Shown: positions 8,833 through 17,700 of the stretch, piece by piece
Layout: the number at the start of each line of letters is the position of its first letter
How positions within the stretch are numbered: position 1 is the stretch's first letter
Assembly: GCA_035293405.1 (NCBI GenBank)
Contig: DATDOE010000075.1
Span: forward strand, 62,001-126,000
Direction: 5' to 3'
From: Gp6-AA40 sp035293405
Lineage (GTDB): Bacteria > Acidobacteriota > Vicinamibacteria > Vicinamibacterales > UBA2999
Length of the DNA: 64,000 bases
The notes under the pieces: model-generated
Databases searched by the model: none
Seen by the model: the letters and a program-made list of their open reading frames with translations, nothing else
What the model was told of the DNA's origin: nothing
Program-made: the position numbers and the translations under genes

Positions 8833-9855
8833 TCAGCGCCACCCGAGCTCCGGGGCGACGTACTTCAGGATGCTCTCGATGGCGTGGGCGTTGTAGTCAA
8901 CGCCCAACTGGTTCGGGACGGTCAGGAGCAGCGTGTCGGCGGCGGCGATGGCCTCGTCCGCGGCGAGTTGCTTGACCAGCACGTCGGGCTCGGCGGCGTA
9001 CGAGCGGCCGAAAATCGCGCGGGTGTTGGCGTCGATGTAGCCGATCTGGTCCTGGTCGCGAGCGTCGTGTCCGAAGTAGGCGCGGTCGCGGTCGTCGACG
9101 AGCGCGAAGATGCTGCGGCTCACGGAGACGCGCGGCTCGCGCGTGTGCCCGGCCTCCTTCCATGCCTCCCGGTAGACCTCGATCTGCTTGCGCTGCTGCA
9201 CGTGCAGCGGCTCGCCGCTCTCGTCGTCCTTGAGGGTCGAGCTCTGGAGGTGCATGCCCAGTTTCGCGGCCCACTTGGACGTGGCGTTCGAGCTGGATCC
9301 CCACCAGATGCGATCGCGCAGCCCTGCCGAGTGTGGCTCCACGCGCAGCAGTCCGGGCGGATTGGGGAACATCGGCCGCGGGTTGGGTCGCGCGAACCCA
9401 TCGCCCTTGAGCACCTCGAGGAAGACCTCGGCGTGGCGGCGGGCCATGTCGGCGTCGGTTTCGCCGTCGGCGGGGGCATATCCGAAATGGCGCCAGCCCT
9501 CGATCACCTGCTCCGGTGACCCTCGGCTGATGCCCAGTTGGAGCCGGCCGCCCGCGATGACGTCCGCTGCTCCCGCGTCCTCGGCCATATACAGCGGGTT
9601 CTCGTAGCGCATGTCGATGACGGCGGTGCCAATCTCGATCGTGCTGGTGCGCGCGCCGACGGCCGCGAGGAGCGGGAATGGAGAGCCGAGCTGGCGGGCG
9701 AAGTGATGCACGCGGAAGTAGGCGCCGTCGGCGCCCAGTTCCTCGGCGGCCACGGCCAGCTCGATCGACTGGAGCAGCGCGTCCGCCGCCGTGCGCACCT
9801 GCGACTGCGGCGACGGCGTCCAGTGCCCGAACGACAGGAACCCGATCTTCTTCAC
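8833..9855 (-). CDS. LLM class flavin-dependent oxidoreductase (luciferase-like)
   Basis: A luciferase-like monooxygenase-family TIM-barrel flavoprotein, probably using reduced FMN or F420. Recognisable segments are ELAVAAEELGADGAYFRVHHF, IEIGTAVIDMRYENPLYMAEDA (in parts), and GGRLQLGISRGSPEQVIEGW, the last holding the flavin-phosphate region. The frame is open to 9939, but a GTG at 9855 with AAGGA seven bases upstream gives the expected N-terminus MKKIGFLSFGHW and 340 residues, typical for the family. It is followed after 38 bases by the permease gene on the same strand. The substrate cannot be inferred from the sequence. Confidence 0.88.
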   Translation of the reverse strand: MKKIGFLSFGHWTPSPQSQVRTAADALLQSIELAVAAEELGADGAYFRVHHFARQLGSPFPLLAAVGARTSTIEIGTAVIDMRYENPLYMAEDAGAADVIAGGRLQLGISRGSPEQVIEGWRHFGYAPADGETDADMARRHAEVFLEVLKGDGFARPNPRPMFPNPPGLLRVEPHSAGLRDRIWWGSSSNATSKWAAKLGMHLQSSTLKDDESGEPLHVQQRKQIEVYREAWKEAGHTREPRVSVSRSIFALVDDRDRAYFGHDARDQDQIGYIDANTRAIFGRSYAAEPDVLVKQLAADEAIAAADTLLLTVPNQLGVDYNAHAIESILKYVAPELGWR

Positions 9856-10048
9856 CTGCACATCCTTCTTCTCGAATCGCTGATTCGCTTCATGAGCCGC
9901 GCCTGACCGCCACGGCGACCGATCGTTCGAATGAAGCATACCCTCGACGGATGAGCCGAGCCGATACCAAGGTCTGATGGACGACCGCGCCTTGGGCTAG
10001 CATCCTCTTAGCGCCGCCGCTTCGATGGTGGTTCACGGAGGGAGAAAG

Positions 10049-11434
10049 TTGTCCCAGGAATTTGACGTCGTGTGTCTCGGCGGTGGCGTCGCAGGAGAAG
10101 CGCTTGCGGGCGGCCTTCGGGACAGCGGGCTGACGCTCGCGGTCGTCGAGCGAGAGCTGGTCGGCGGCGAGTGCCCGTACTGGGGCTGCATGCCCTCCAA
10201 GACCTTGCTTCGCTCGAGCGAGACCTTGACCGAGGCCGAGCGCGCTCGCGTCCTGGCTGCCTCACGCGTGGAATGGACTGTCGACTTTCTCAAGGTCTCC
10301 AAACGCGTGCTGTGGATGGCACGCGACCTCGATGACAGCCGGCCTGCCGCCGCGATGGAGGCGACCGGGGCCAGGCTCTTCAGCGGCGAGGGGACACTGA
10401 CGGACCTGCGCACGGTCGCGGTTGGAAGCGAGCAACTCATCGCGCGCCGCGCCGTGGTGATCGCCAACGGCAGCACCGCGGCGATCCCACCCATCCCTGG
10501 CCTGGACACCGTCGAGTTCTGGACCAACCGCCAGGCGGCGATTCCGAAGGAGCTGCCGGCCTCGCTGGCAATCCTCGGCGGGGGCGCCATTGGCATCGAG
10601 CTGGGCCAGGCCTTCGCACGCCTCGGCTCCAAAGTGACCGTGATCGAAGCCGGACCGAAGTTCCTTGGCCACGAGGAACCGGAGGCCGGGGCCGCGCTGC
10701 GGCCACACCTGGAGGCGGACGGCATCACGCTGATGACCGGGGACCCATGTGTCGCCGTCGAAAAACAATCCGCGGAACCATCGCGCCCACCCTCGGCCGT
10801 CGCCGTCCACTTGAAGTCGGGAGCTGTGGTCTCGGCGGATCGGTTGCTCGTCGCCACGGGCCGTCGCCCCAACGTTGAGGCATGGCGTGCGGCCGGGCTC
10901 GCACAGACCGAGCGCGGTTGGTTGAAGGTGGACCCGGCGACGCTCGAAGTGCAGGCCGGCGTCTTCGGAGCCGGCGACGTCACGGGACTTGGTGGGTTCA
11001 CCCACGTCGCCTACTACCACGGTCAGGTGATCGCGCGACGATTGCGCGGAATGGACGCGAGGGCCGATCACACCGCGGTCCCTCGCGTGACGTTCACCGA
11101 TCCGGAAATCGCTTCGGTCGGGCTGTCGGAGGCGGCCGCGCGCGCAAAGGGCATCGATGTCGCCGTCGCCAGCGCCGATCCAGCCGAGAGCGCGCGAGGC
11201 TACATCCACGACGTCCACAGCGGCGCGATCAAGCTGGTCGCCGACCGCGCGCGTGGGGTGCTGATCGGCGCCACTCTGGTCACTCCGCGTGCGGGCGAGA
11301 TCGTGGGCGAGCTCGTGCTCGCGATCAAGCTGGGCACTCCGCTGAAGACCCTCGCCGACGTCATCCACCCATTCCCGGCCTTCAACCGCGTGCTCGGGAA
11401 GAGTCTCGACGAGCTCGCCGAGAAGGCCACGTAG
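10049..11434 (+). CDS. Pyridine nucleotide-disulfide oxidoreductase, dihydrolipoamide dehydrogenase/mercuric reductase-like
   Basis: FAD- and NAD(P)H-binding flavoprotein of the Lpd/MerA superfamily. In order: FAD-binding GGGVAGEALAGGL near the N-terminus, the redox-active disulfide in GECPYWGCMPSK, the NAD(P)-binding LAILGGGAIGIELGQAFARL, FAD-binding GVFGAGDVTGLGGFTHVAYYHG, and a dimerization domain ending in VIHPFPAFNRVLGKSLDELA. The C-terminal active-site His is kept, but the Glu that follows it in true lipoamide dehydrogenases (HPTLSE) is Asn here, so it is probably not the E3 of a 2-oxoacid complex. TTG at 10049 is preferred over ATG at 10025 because GGAGG lies seven bases upstream of it. 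Substrate unknown. Confidence 0.87.
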   Translation: MSQEFDVVCLGGGVAGEALAGGLRDSGLTLAVVERELVGGECPYWGCMPSKTLLRSSETLTEAERARVLAASRVEWTVDFLKVSKRVLWMARDLDDSRPAAAMEATGARLFSGEGTLTDLRTVAVGSEQLIARRAVVIANGSTAAIPPIPGLDTVEFWTNRQAAIPKELPASLAILGGGAIGIELGQAFARLGSKVTVIEAGPKFLGHEEPEAGAALRPHLEADGITLMTGDPCVAVEKQSAEPSRPPSAVAVHLKSGAVVSADRLLVATGRRPNVEAWRAAGLAQTERGWLKVDPATLEVQAGVFGAGDVTGLGGFTHVAYYHGQVIARRLRGMDARADHTAVPRVTFTDPEIASVGLSEAAARAKGIDVAVASADPAESARGYIHDVHSGAIKLVADRARGVLIGATLVTPRAGEIVGELVLAIKLGTPLKTLADVIHPFPAFNRVLGKSLDELAEKAT

Positions 11435-11469
11435 CGGCGATTGTGATAGGACTGAGTGCACGGTAAAAG

Positions 11470-12216
11470 GTGACACTCGAAGCCAGTAACGTCACATACG
11501 CATTCGGCGATGTGCCGACGCTCGACGGCGTCAGCCTGTCGGTGGAACAGGGACAGTGTGTCGCTCTGGTTGGCGAGAGTGGCGCCGGTAAGACGACGCT
11601 TCTCCGTTGTTTCAATCGAATGGTGGTGCCGGCCGCCGGTGACGTCAGGGTCGCTGGTGCAGACGTCGCACGGCAGCCGGTACAGGAACTGCGCAGGCGA
11701 ATCGGATATGTGCCCCAGCACGGCGGGCTGATGCCCCACTGGACCGTGCTCAGAAACGTCGCCCTGGTCCCCGACCTTCTTCACCACTCGGATGCGATTG
11801 GCGCAGCACGACACGCGCTCGAGCAGGTCGGATTGGCGACGGCTGAATTCGGGATTCGGTATCCGAATGAGCTTTCTGGCGGACAACGGCAGCGTGTCGC
11901 ACTCGCCCGCGCGATCGCCGCCCGCCAGAGCGTGCTGCTCATGGACGAGCCGTTTGCCTCGCTCGATGCGATCAGCCGTTCCGAGCTGCAGGCCCTCTGT
12001 GCCAATCTGCGACGGGAGCTTGGGGTAACGGTCCTGCTCGTCACGCACGACCTGCTGGAGGCCGACTTTCTCGCTGACGAGATCGCCGTGATGCGCGCGG
12101 GCCGAATCGAACAGCGTGGGAGCCTCGACACGCTCATTGCGGCGCCAGCGACGCCGTATGTCGCGTCCTTGCTCTCGCGCGCGCTCGCGGGCGGCCGACG
12201 GCGGAGGGACTCGTGA
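11470..12216 (+). CDS. ABC transporter ATP-binding protein, OpuCA/EgtV-like
   Basis: A 248-residue ATPase with Walker A GESGAGKTT, Q-loop GYVPQHGGLMPHWTVLRNV, signature LSGGQRQRVALARAI, Walker B VLLMDEPFASLD and switch His in LLVTHDLLEADFL. It belongs to the quaternary-amine/osmoprotectant importer group. GTG start at 11470. It overlaps the binding-protein/permease gene by four bases, so the two form one importer. The next two genes are egtB and egtD. Close relatives of this ATPase type (EgtV) energize ergothioneine uptake in Streptococcus and Helicobacter, so an ergothioneine or related betaine substrate is likelier here than glycine betaine. That is inference from context. Confidence 0.9.
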   Translation: MTLEASNVTYAFGDVPTLDGVSLSVEQGQCVALVGESGAGKTTLLRCFNRMVVPAAGDVRVAGADVARQPVQELRRRIGYVPQHGGLMPHWTVLRNVALVPDLLHHSDAIGAARHALEQVGLATAEFGIRYPNELSGGQRQRVALARAIAARQSVLLMDEPFASLDAISRSELQALCANLRRELGVTVLLVTHDLLEADFLADEIAVMRAGRIEQRGSLDTLIAAPATPYVASLLSRALAGGRRRRDS

Positions 12217-13865
12217 CCCGCCAGCGTATTGCTGCGCTCAGCGTGGCGGTCCTGTTGTCGATTGCCGCCGCGAGCGCGCAGTCGCCCAAGGAAAGCCGCG
12301 CGAGTGGGATCGTCATCGCGTCAAAGCCCTTTGGTGAGTCCTACGTGCTCGCCGAGATGTTCGCCCAACTCTTGGAAGACCGTGGCATCCCCGTCGAGCG
12401 GATCCATGGGCTCGGTAGTACGGAGATCATCTTCGGCGCGGTGAAGTCGGGCGCTGTCGATGTGTACCCCGAGTACACGGGCACCGGGCTGACCGCCATT
12501 CTCCACGATACGTTGCCAGACCAGGACCTCGCCGATGCACGCCGTGTCTTCGCCTACGTCAGCAACGCCTTCACGAATCGCTACGGTGTACGGTGGTTGC
12601 CGCCACTTGGCTTTCAGAACACGTTCGCGCTGGCCGTGCGGCCGGATACGGCGGAGAGATACCGTCTACGAACGCTGAGCGATCTCGCACGAGAGAGCTC
12701 ACACCTGACGGCAGGCTTTACTCCGGACTTCGTCGAGCGCCCTGACGGACTTGCCGGTCTCACGCGGGTGTATGGCATTCGACTGACGGCGGTCAGGCCA
12801 CTGCTCCCAGCACTCAAGTACCAGGCTTTGGCTGGGGGCGCAGTCGATGTGATCGATGGCTTCTCCACGGACGGCCTCCTGGAGCGCTACAACCTGGTCG
12901 TCCTCGAGGACGACCAGCACTTCTTTCCCCCGTACGAAGCGGCCGCGCTGCTCAGTGCGCGCGCCACGGCGCGGTCTGACGTCGTGTCCACACTCACCCT
13001 GCTGAGCGGCAAGCTCGGGGAGGGAACGATGCGTGCGCTCAATCGCCGCGTCGAAGTTGACAGGGAGGACACCCGGCGCGTCGCGGCATCCGCACTTCAA
13101 GCACTTGGGTTGCTACGCGGCGGCGAGGTATCGGGTGCGGCAGGCGGACTGACCGGAGGACCCGCCAACGGCGGAGAGTCGTTCGGCGCATATGTCTGGG
13201 AACGACGCGCCACGCTGCTGCGCTTGACTCTGCGCCATGTGACCTTGGTGGCGCTCGCATTGATTGGTGCTGTTCTGATCGCCGTGCCGGTCGGGCTGAC
13301 GCTCGAGCGAACTCGTTACGCCGCCGGACCCGTACTCGGCGTGCTTGGCGTCGTCGAGACGATTCCGAGTATCGCGCTGCTGGCGTTCATGGTTCCCCTG
13401 TTGGGCGTCGGTGTCGTGCCGGCGCTGACCGCGCTCCTGTTGTATGCCCTGTATCCAATCGCGCGCGGGACGTTCACCGGCGTCCGCGACGCAGATCCGG
13501 CAGCGGTCGAAGCTGCCGAGGCCCTCGGCATGACGCCACGACAACGGCTGCTCAAGGTCCGGCTGCCGCTTGCTGCGCCGGTCATCATGGCGGGGGTGCG
13601 CACGGCCGGCGTCATCACGGTCGGCGCGACGACGCTGGCTGCCTTCATCGGTGCGGGAGGGCTCGGCGAGCCGATTGTCACGGGACTCGCGCTCGCCGAC
13701 ACGAAGATGGTGCTCTTTGGCGCGTTGCCGGCAGCGGTGTTGGCGCTCCTGGTGGACGGTGCGCTCGCGCTCGTGGAAGCGCGCGTCACACCGGCGCACC
13801 TTCGCCGGCGCCATCGCCTGAAAAGACACACTGCCGTGATTGGCGGGACGATGCAAAGGCACTAA
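12213..13865 (+). CDS. Fused substrate-binding protein and permease of an OpuC/EgtU-type betaine importer
   Basis: One 550-residue polypeptide carries both importer functions. Residues 1-22 are a signal peptide ending in ASAQ. Residues about 33-285 are an OpuAC-type binding domain (IVIASKPFGESYVLAEMFAQ, GAVDVYPEYTGTGL, ALAGGAVDVIDGFSTDGLL). From about 340 a BPD permease domain follows, with GLTLERTRY, a VETIPSIALLAF helix and the EAAEALGMTPRQRLLKVRLP coupling loop. The order is binding domain first, whereas characterised EgtU has the permease first. It overlaps the ATPase gene by four bases and lies nine bases before egtB. Predicted role is import of ergothioneine or a related trimethylammonium compound; osmoprotectant uptake is the main alternative. 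Confidence 0.88.
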   Translation: MTRQRIAALSVAVLLSIAAASAQSPKESRASGIVIASKPFGESYVLAEMFAQLLEDRGIPVERIHGLGSTEIIFGAVKSGAVDVYPEYTGTGLTAILHDTLPDQDLADARRVFAYVSNAFTNRYGVRWLPPLGFQNTFALAVRPDTAERYRLRTLSDLARESSHLTAGFTPDFVERPDGLAGLTRVYGIRLTAVRPLLPALKYQALAGGAVDVIDGFSTDGLLERYNLVVLEDDQHFFPPYEAAALLSARATARSDVVSTLTLLSGKLGEGTMRALNRRVEVDREDTRRVAASALQALGLLRGGEVSGAAGGLTGGPANGGESFGAYVWERRATLLRLTLRHVTLVALALIGAVLIAVPVGLTLERTRYAAGPVLGVLGVVETIPSIALLAFMVPLLGVGVVPALTALLLYALYPIARGTFTGVRDADPAAVEAAEALGMTPRQRLLKVRLPLAAPVIMAGVRTAGVITVGATTLAAFIGAGGLGEPIVTGLALADTKMVLFGALPAAVLALLVDGALALVEARVTPAHLRRRHRLKRHTAVIGGTMQRH

Positions 13866-13874
13866 AGTGGGGAG

Positions 13875-15215
13875 GTGATCCCGTCGTCGCGAACGGCCCT
13901 GCTTGAGTGGTACCGGCGCAACCGCGACCGCTCGCGCCTGCTGTTCGAGCTGATCAATGAGGAGGCCTACTACAGCCAGCCGATCGCGCTGCGTCATCCT
14001 ATCGTCTTCTACGAAGGCCATCTGCCGGGCTTCAGCTTCAACACTTTCATGAAACGTGCGCTCGGAGCACGGAGCCTGGATCCAAAACTGGAGACCCTCT
14101 TTGCCAGAGGGATCGATCCCGACGAGTCACCAGGTGCCGGGGGGCTGGAGCCTCGAGATCATGCGGCGCGATGGCCATCCCGGGCGACGGTGCGAGCCTT
14201 TGCCGACGAGGCCGATCGGCAGATTGTTGAGGCGCTGCCGACCGCCGACTTCGAGGCAACGGACCACGGGCTCGATCCCTGGGAGGCCGCCTTCACGATG
14301 CTCGAACACGAGGCGATGCATCAGGAGACGCTCCTCTACATGTGGCATCGTCTGCCCTTCGCACAGAAGGTGGCCCCGGCTGGCTATCGGCCACAGGTTG
14401 CGGGCGCTTCGCCGCGCGTGGACTGGATCGACGTTCCGGACGGGTGCGTCACACTCGGTGTCGATCGGTCTTCGGTCCGGTTTGCATGGGACAACGAGTG
14501 TCCGGCGCTGTCGGCGCGTGTCGAGAGCTTTGCGATCGAACGTCACGACGTGACCAACGAGCGCTTTCTCGAGTTTGTCGAACAGGGCGGATATCGCGAC
14601 GAGCGTTGGTGGGCGCCCGAGGATTGGCGGTGGATACAGACTGAGAAGATGGAGCACCCGCTGTTCTGGGAGCGTCATGGTGAGCGCTGGCACTGGCGGG
14701 GCATGTTCGAGTCGATCCCGCTGCCCTTGTCGTGGCCCGTGTACGTGAGCATGGCCGAAGCATCCGCGTTCGCCCGATGGAATAGCGCGCGCCTGCCGAC
14801 AGAGGCCGAGTTCCAGCGCGCGGCGTACGGCGCACCGGATGCAGAGCGCCAGTATCCGTGGGGAACAGCAGCACCGTCGGCACGCACGGGTGCGTTCGAC
14901 TTTGACGGCTGGGACCCTCAACCCGCAGGCAGTCACCCCGAGGGCGCGAGTGCGTGGGGTGTCGAGGACCTCGTGGGGAATGGCTGGGAATGGACCTCGA
15001 CGCCGTTCGCGCCATTCCCGGGCTTCCACGCGATGGCCTCCTATCCTGAATACTCCGCCGACTTCTTCGACGGCAAGCACTTCGTGATGAAAGGCGCGTC
15101 GGTCGCGACCGCGCGCGAGTTGATACGGCCGACGTTTCGCAACTGGTTTCGCCCGCGGTATCCCTATGTCTACGCCACGTTCCGCTGCGTTCGAGACACT
15201 CCCAGCAAACGCTAG
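13875..15215 (+). CDS. egtB: Ergothioneine biosynthesis sulfoxide synthase EgtB
   Basis: Non-heme iron enzyme that forms the C-S bond between hercynine and a thiol donor using oxygen. The N-terminal DinB-like domain contains the iron-binding HEAMHQETLLY motif near residue 137. The C-terminal formylglycine-generating/C-type-lectin domain has the usual GVDRSSVRFAWDNE, FAIERHDVTNERFLEFV and LVGNGWEWTSTPFAPFPGF blocks. Length is 446 residues, GTG start at 13875 with upstream G-rich sequence. No egtA or egtC is in the window, so cysteine may be the direct thiol donor, as shown for the EgtB of the acidobacterium Chloracidobacterium thermophilum; that is inference. It overlaps egtD by 50 bases. Confidence 0.94.
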   Translation: MIPSSRTALLEWYRRNRDRSRLLFELINEEAYYSQPIALRHPIVFYEGHLPGFSFNTFMKRALGARSLDPKLETLFARGIDPDESPGAGGLEPRDHAARWPSRATVRAFADEADRQIVEALPTADFEATDHGLDPWEAAFTMLEHEAMHQETLLYMWHRLPFAQKVAPAGYRPQVAGASPRVDWIDVPDGCVTLGVDRSSVRFAWDNECPALSARVESFAIERHDVTNERFLEFVEQGGYRDERWWAPEDWRWIQTEKMEHPLFWERHGERWHWRGMFESIPLPLSWPVYVSMAEASAFARWNSARLPTEAEFQRAAYGAPDAERQYPWGTAAPSARTGAFDFDGWDPQPAGSHPEGASAWGVEDLVGNGWEWTSTPFAPFPGFHAMASYPEYSADFFDGKHFVMKGASVATARELIRPTFRNWFRPRYPYVYATFRCVRDTPSKR

Positions 15216-16140
15216 CCGGTTTGCGGAGGATGTCGCGTACTACCTGTCGCTGACGCCGCGTCAGCTGCCGTCGCACTATCTCTACGACGAGCTGGGATCG
15301 ACGCTCTTCGAGGCGATCTGCCGCCTGCCGTGGTATCGCGTCACGCGGGCCGAGCAGCACTTGCTGCATCTCCACGCGCGCGACATCTTCGCCGGCGCGG
15401 GGCAGCCCAAGACGTGTGTGGAGCTGGGTCCTGGAAACGGCGAGAAGCTCGCAGGTCTGCTGCACGCCGCCGCTCCGGCAGACCGGCTGACGGTGCATCT
15501 CGTTGACGTTTCCTCGTCAGCCCTCGAGGCTGCGGCGCGCACGCTCAGCACTCGCCCGAGGGTGAACGTGGTCCTGCATCGTGCGACGTACGACGAGGGC
15601 CTCACTGAAGTCGGGCGGGAGGTGGGATCAGGCGAACGCGTGCTGACCCTCTTCCTGGGATCGAACATCGGCAACTTCGATCCGCCCGGTGCCGAGGCCT
15701 TCCTTCGCCGCATTCGCGCCACGGTCAGCGCGGGAGACTCGGTCCTCCTCGGCACCGATCTGATCAGGCCCGAGTCAGATCTCATGCTGGCGTATGACGA
15801 CCCGTTGGGCGTCACGGCTGCGTTCAACCGCAACCTGCTCGTGCGGATCAATCGTGAGCTCGAAGCCGACTTCGATGTCAGCGGGTTCTCCCATCGCGCG
15901 GTGTGGAATGCGCCGGAGTCACGGGTTGAAATGCACCTGGTCAGCACGCAGGCGCAGCGCGTGCGCATCCCGGCGGCAGGACTCGATCTCACGTTCGACG
16001 CCGGCGACATCATCTGGACTGAGAGCTCGTACAAGTACCGGCCAGATGAGGCGGTGGGCATGCTGGAGCGTGCCGGCTTCCGCAGCACCGGGCAATGGAT
16101 CGCCGATCACTTCAGCCTCACGTTGGGCGAAGCGATCTAG
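15166..16140 (+). CDS. egtD: L-histidine N-alpha-methyltransferase EgtD
   Basis: SAM-dependent enzyme that trimethylates histidine to hercynine, the first step of ergothioneine synthesis. The 324-residue length is standard. Diagnostic segments are SHYLYDELGSTLFEAICRLP, YRVTRAEQHLL, the SAM-binding VELGPGNGEK, FLGSNIGNFDP, GTDLIRPE and LAYDDPLGVTAAFNRNLL. The ATG at 15166 lies inside the end of egtB, giving a 50-base overlap and likely translational coupling. No EgtE-type lyase is nearby, so the final C-S cleavage must be encoded elsewhere. Confidence 0.95.
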   Translation: MSTPRSAAFETLPANASRFAEDVAYYLSLTPRQLPSHYLYDELGSTLFEAICRLPWYRVTRAEQHLLHLHARDIFAGAGQPKTCVELGPGNGEKLAGLLHAAAPADRLTVHLVDVSSSALEAAARTLSTRPRVNVVLHRATYDEGLTEVGREVGSGERVLTLFLGSNIGNFDPPGAEAFLRRIRATVSAGDSVLLGTDLIRPESDLMLAYDDPLGVTAAFNRNLLVRINRELEADFDVSGFSHRAVWNAPESRVEMHLVSTQAQRVRIPAAGLDLTFDAGDIIWTESSYKYRPDEAVGMLERAGFRSTGQWIADHFSLTLGEAI

Positions 16141-16154
16141 CGCAGGGGTGTGTG

Positions 16155-17308
16155 ATGACGAGTACTGGAACGACAGTTCCGCTGTCTCGACCCGAACGAG
16201 CCGCGCAGACGTTTCCCACTCTGACGGCGGCGCAGATCGCGCGCGTCGCCCGGCATGGGCGAGTCCGCAGCATCACGTCAGGCGACATCCTGTTCGATGT
16301 CGGCCAGACGGTCGTGCCGTTCTTCGTGATCGCGACCTGATCATCGTCGGCGCCGGCCCGTCTGGTCTCGCGGCGGCGGTCTACGGGGCGTCGGAGGGGC
16401 TGGATGTCCTGGTCATCGAGACGAACGCGCCTGGAGGGCAGGCGGGATCGAGCTCGAAGATCGAGAACTATCTCGGCTTTCCAACCGGCATTTCAGGTCA
16501 GGAGCTCGCCGGCCGGGCCTATACGCAGGCGCAGAAATTCGGGGCGCAGGTCGTGATCGCCAAAGGTGCACGAGAGTTGTCGTGCGCGCGACGGCCGTAC
16601 GCCTTGCAGATCGATGACGACATGCGCGTGTCCGCGCGGGCGGTAATCATCGCGACCGGCGCTGCCTACCGGAAGCTCGAGATCGGGAACCTGTCACGGT
16701 TCGAGGGCGCCGGGGTGTACTACGGTGCGACGCCCATGGAAGCCCAGTTGTGCCGCGACGAAGAAGTCGTTGTCGTGGGCGGCGGCAACTCGGCCGGACA
16801 GGCGGCGGTGTTTCTGGCCCAGACCACCAGGCGCGTGTTCATGCTGGTCAGGGCAAAGGGCCTGGCCGAGACGATGTCCCGGTATCTGGTTCGCCGCATC
16901 GAAGACAACCCGGCGATCACGCTGTTGACTGAGACAGAGATCGTCGCGGTGGACGGCGATACTCAACTCCAGCGACTCGAATGGGAGCATCGGCCGACAG
17001 GGAAGCGTGACACGCGGGAGATCCGGCATCTCTTTCTCATGATGGGTGCGTTGCCGACCACGGCGTGGTTGGACGGCTGCGTCGCGCTCGACTCCAAGGG
17101 ATTCATCAAGACAGGACCGGATCTGTCGCCTGAAGATCTCGCTGCAGCCAAGTGGCCGCTGGCGCGGCCGCCCCACCTGCTCGAGACCAGCTTGCCAGGT
17201 GTGTTCGCGGTGGGTGATGTTCGAGGCGGCAACATCAAGCGTGTCGCGTCGGCCGTGGGCGAGGGGTCGATCGCGGTTGCGTTCGTGCATCGAGTATTGG
17301 GTGAGTAG
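16155..17308 (+). pseudogene. cNMP-binding/thioredoxin-reductase-like fusion gene with internal deletion and frameshift
   Basis: The ATG at 16155 starts the N-terminus of a cyclic-nucleotide-binding domain (FPTLTAAQIARVARHGRVRS, DILFDVGQTVVPFF), but this frame stops at 16338-16340. In the next frame, without its own start codon, a thioredoxin-reductase-like flavoprotein begins at once (DLIIVGAGPSGLAAAVYGAS) and runs to 17308 with GGGNSAGQAAVFLAQT and a C-terminal GVFAVGDVRGGNIKRVASAV. From memory of the family, intact proteins have about 200 more residues between these parts (rest of the cNMP domain plus a glutaredoxin-like region). The junction therefore looks like an out-of-frame deletion of about 600 bases. 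The usual redox CxxC is replaced by YYGAT, as in its relatives. The flavoprotein half could still be expressed from an unusual start. Confidence 0.8.
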
Positions 17309-17318
17309 GAGTCCCGTC

Positions 17319-17585
17319 ATGCCCCCACCCTGCGACCACATCGGCGCGATCACGACCGTCACACCACCGAAGCGTCATGAGTGCGATGAGTGCGTGAAGA
17401 TCCGGGCCACATGGATGCACCTGCGCACGTGCCAGGAATGCGGTGCGACCCTCTGTTGCGACAGCTCGCCGAACCGCCATGCCACCACGCACGCGCGCGC
17501 ATCCCATCACCCGGTGATCGCGTCCGCAGAGCCAGGCGAGCGGTGGTTGTACTGCTATCCGGACGATGCCTTCGCCGAGTACTGA
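17319..17585 (+). CDS. UBP-type zinc finger domain-containing protein
   Basis: An 88-residue protein consisting almost entirely of a UBP-type zinc finger. Cys/His ligands are visible in CDHI, CDECVKI, LRTCQECGATLCC, and the histidines of NRHATTHARASHHPVI, with the usual W-LYCYPDD ending. Start ATG at 17319, ten bases after the preceding flavoprotein stop. Bacterial homologues are often found beside or fused to the cNMP-thioredoxin-reductase-like protein, which matches this context and suggests a shared redox or signalling role. No catalytic residues are seen; binding of a protein C-terminus is the known property of eukaryotic UBP fingers. Confidence 0.85.
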   Translation: MPPPCDHIGAITTVTPPKRHECDECVKIRATWMHLRTCQECGATLCCDSSPNRHATTHARASHHPVIASAEPGERWLYCYPDDAFAEY

Positions 17586-17700
17586 ATGGTTGTCGCCTAC
17601 GATCGAAACGGCGGAGCCTCCGAGGGATTCTGGACTCTTGTATCCCATATCCGGAACGGCCTTCGTAGACGTTTCGACAACTCCTCAAGAGGCGGGACAC

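Noticed and set aside
6371..9904. Long plus-strand open frames antiparallel to the permease and LLM oxidoreductase (for example 7892-8896, 8761-9519)
   Set aside because: High GC opens antisense frames. These have no recognisable domains, while the minus-strand genes have clear family motifs across the same bases.
11470..13865. Plain glycine-betaine/proline importer (proU/opuC) assignment
   Set aside because: The fold fits, but direct linkage to egtB and egtD makes an ergothioneine-type substrate likelier; kept only as an alternative.
16148..17308. Intact oxidoreductase gene starting at the GTG at 16148
   Set aside because: This frame would add about 60 residues of unrelated sequence before the flavin-binding motif; the alternative frame encodes the true cNMP N-terminus.
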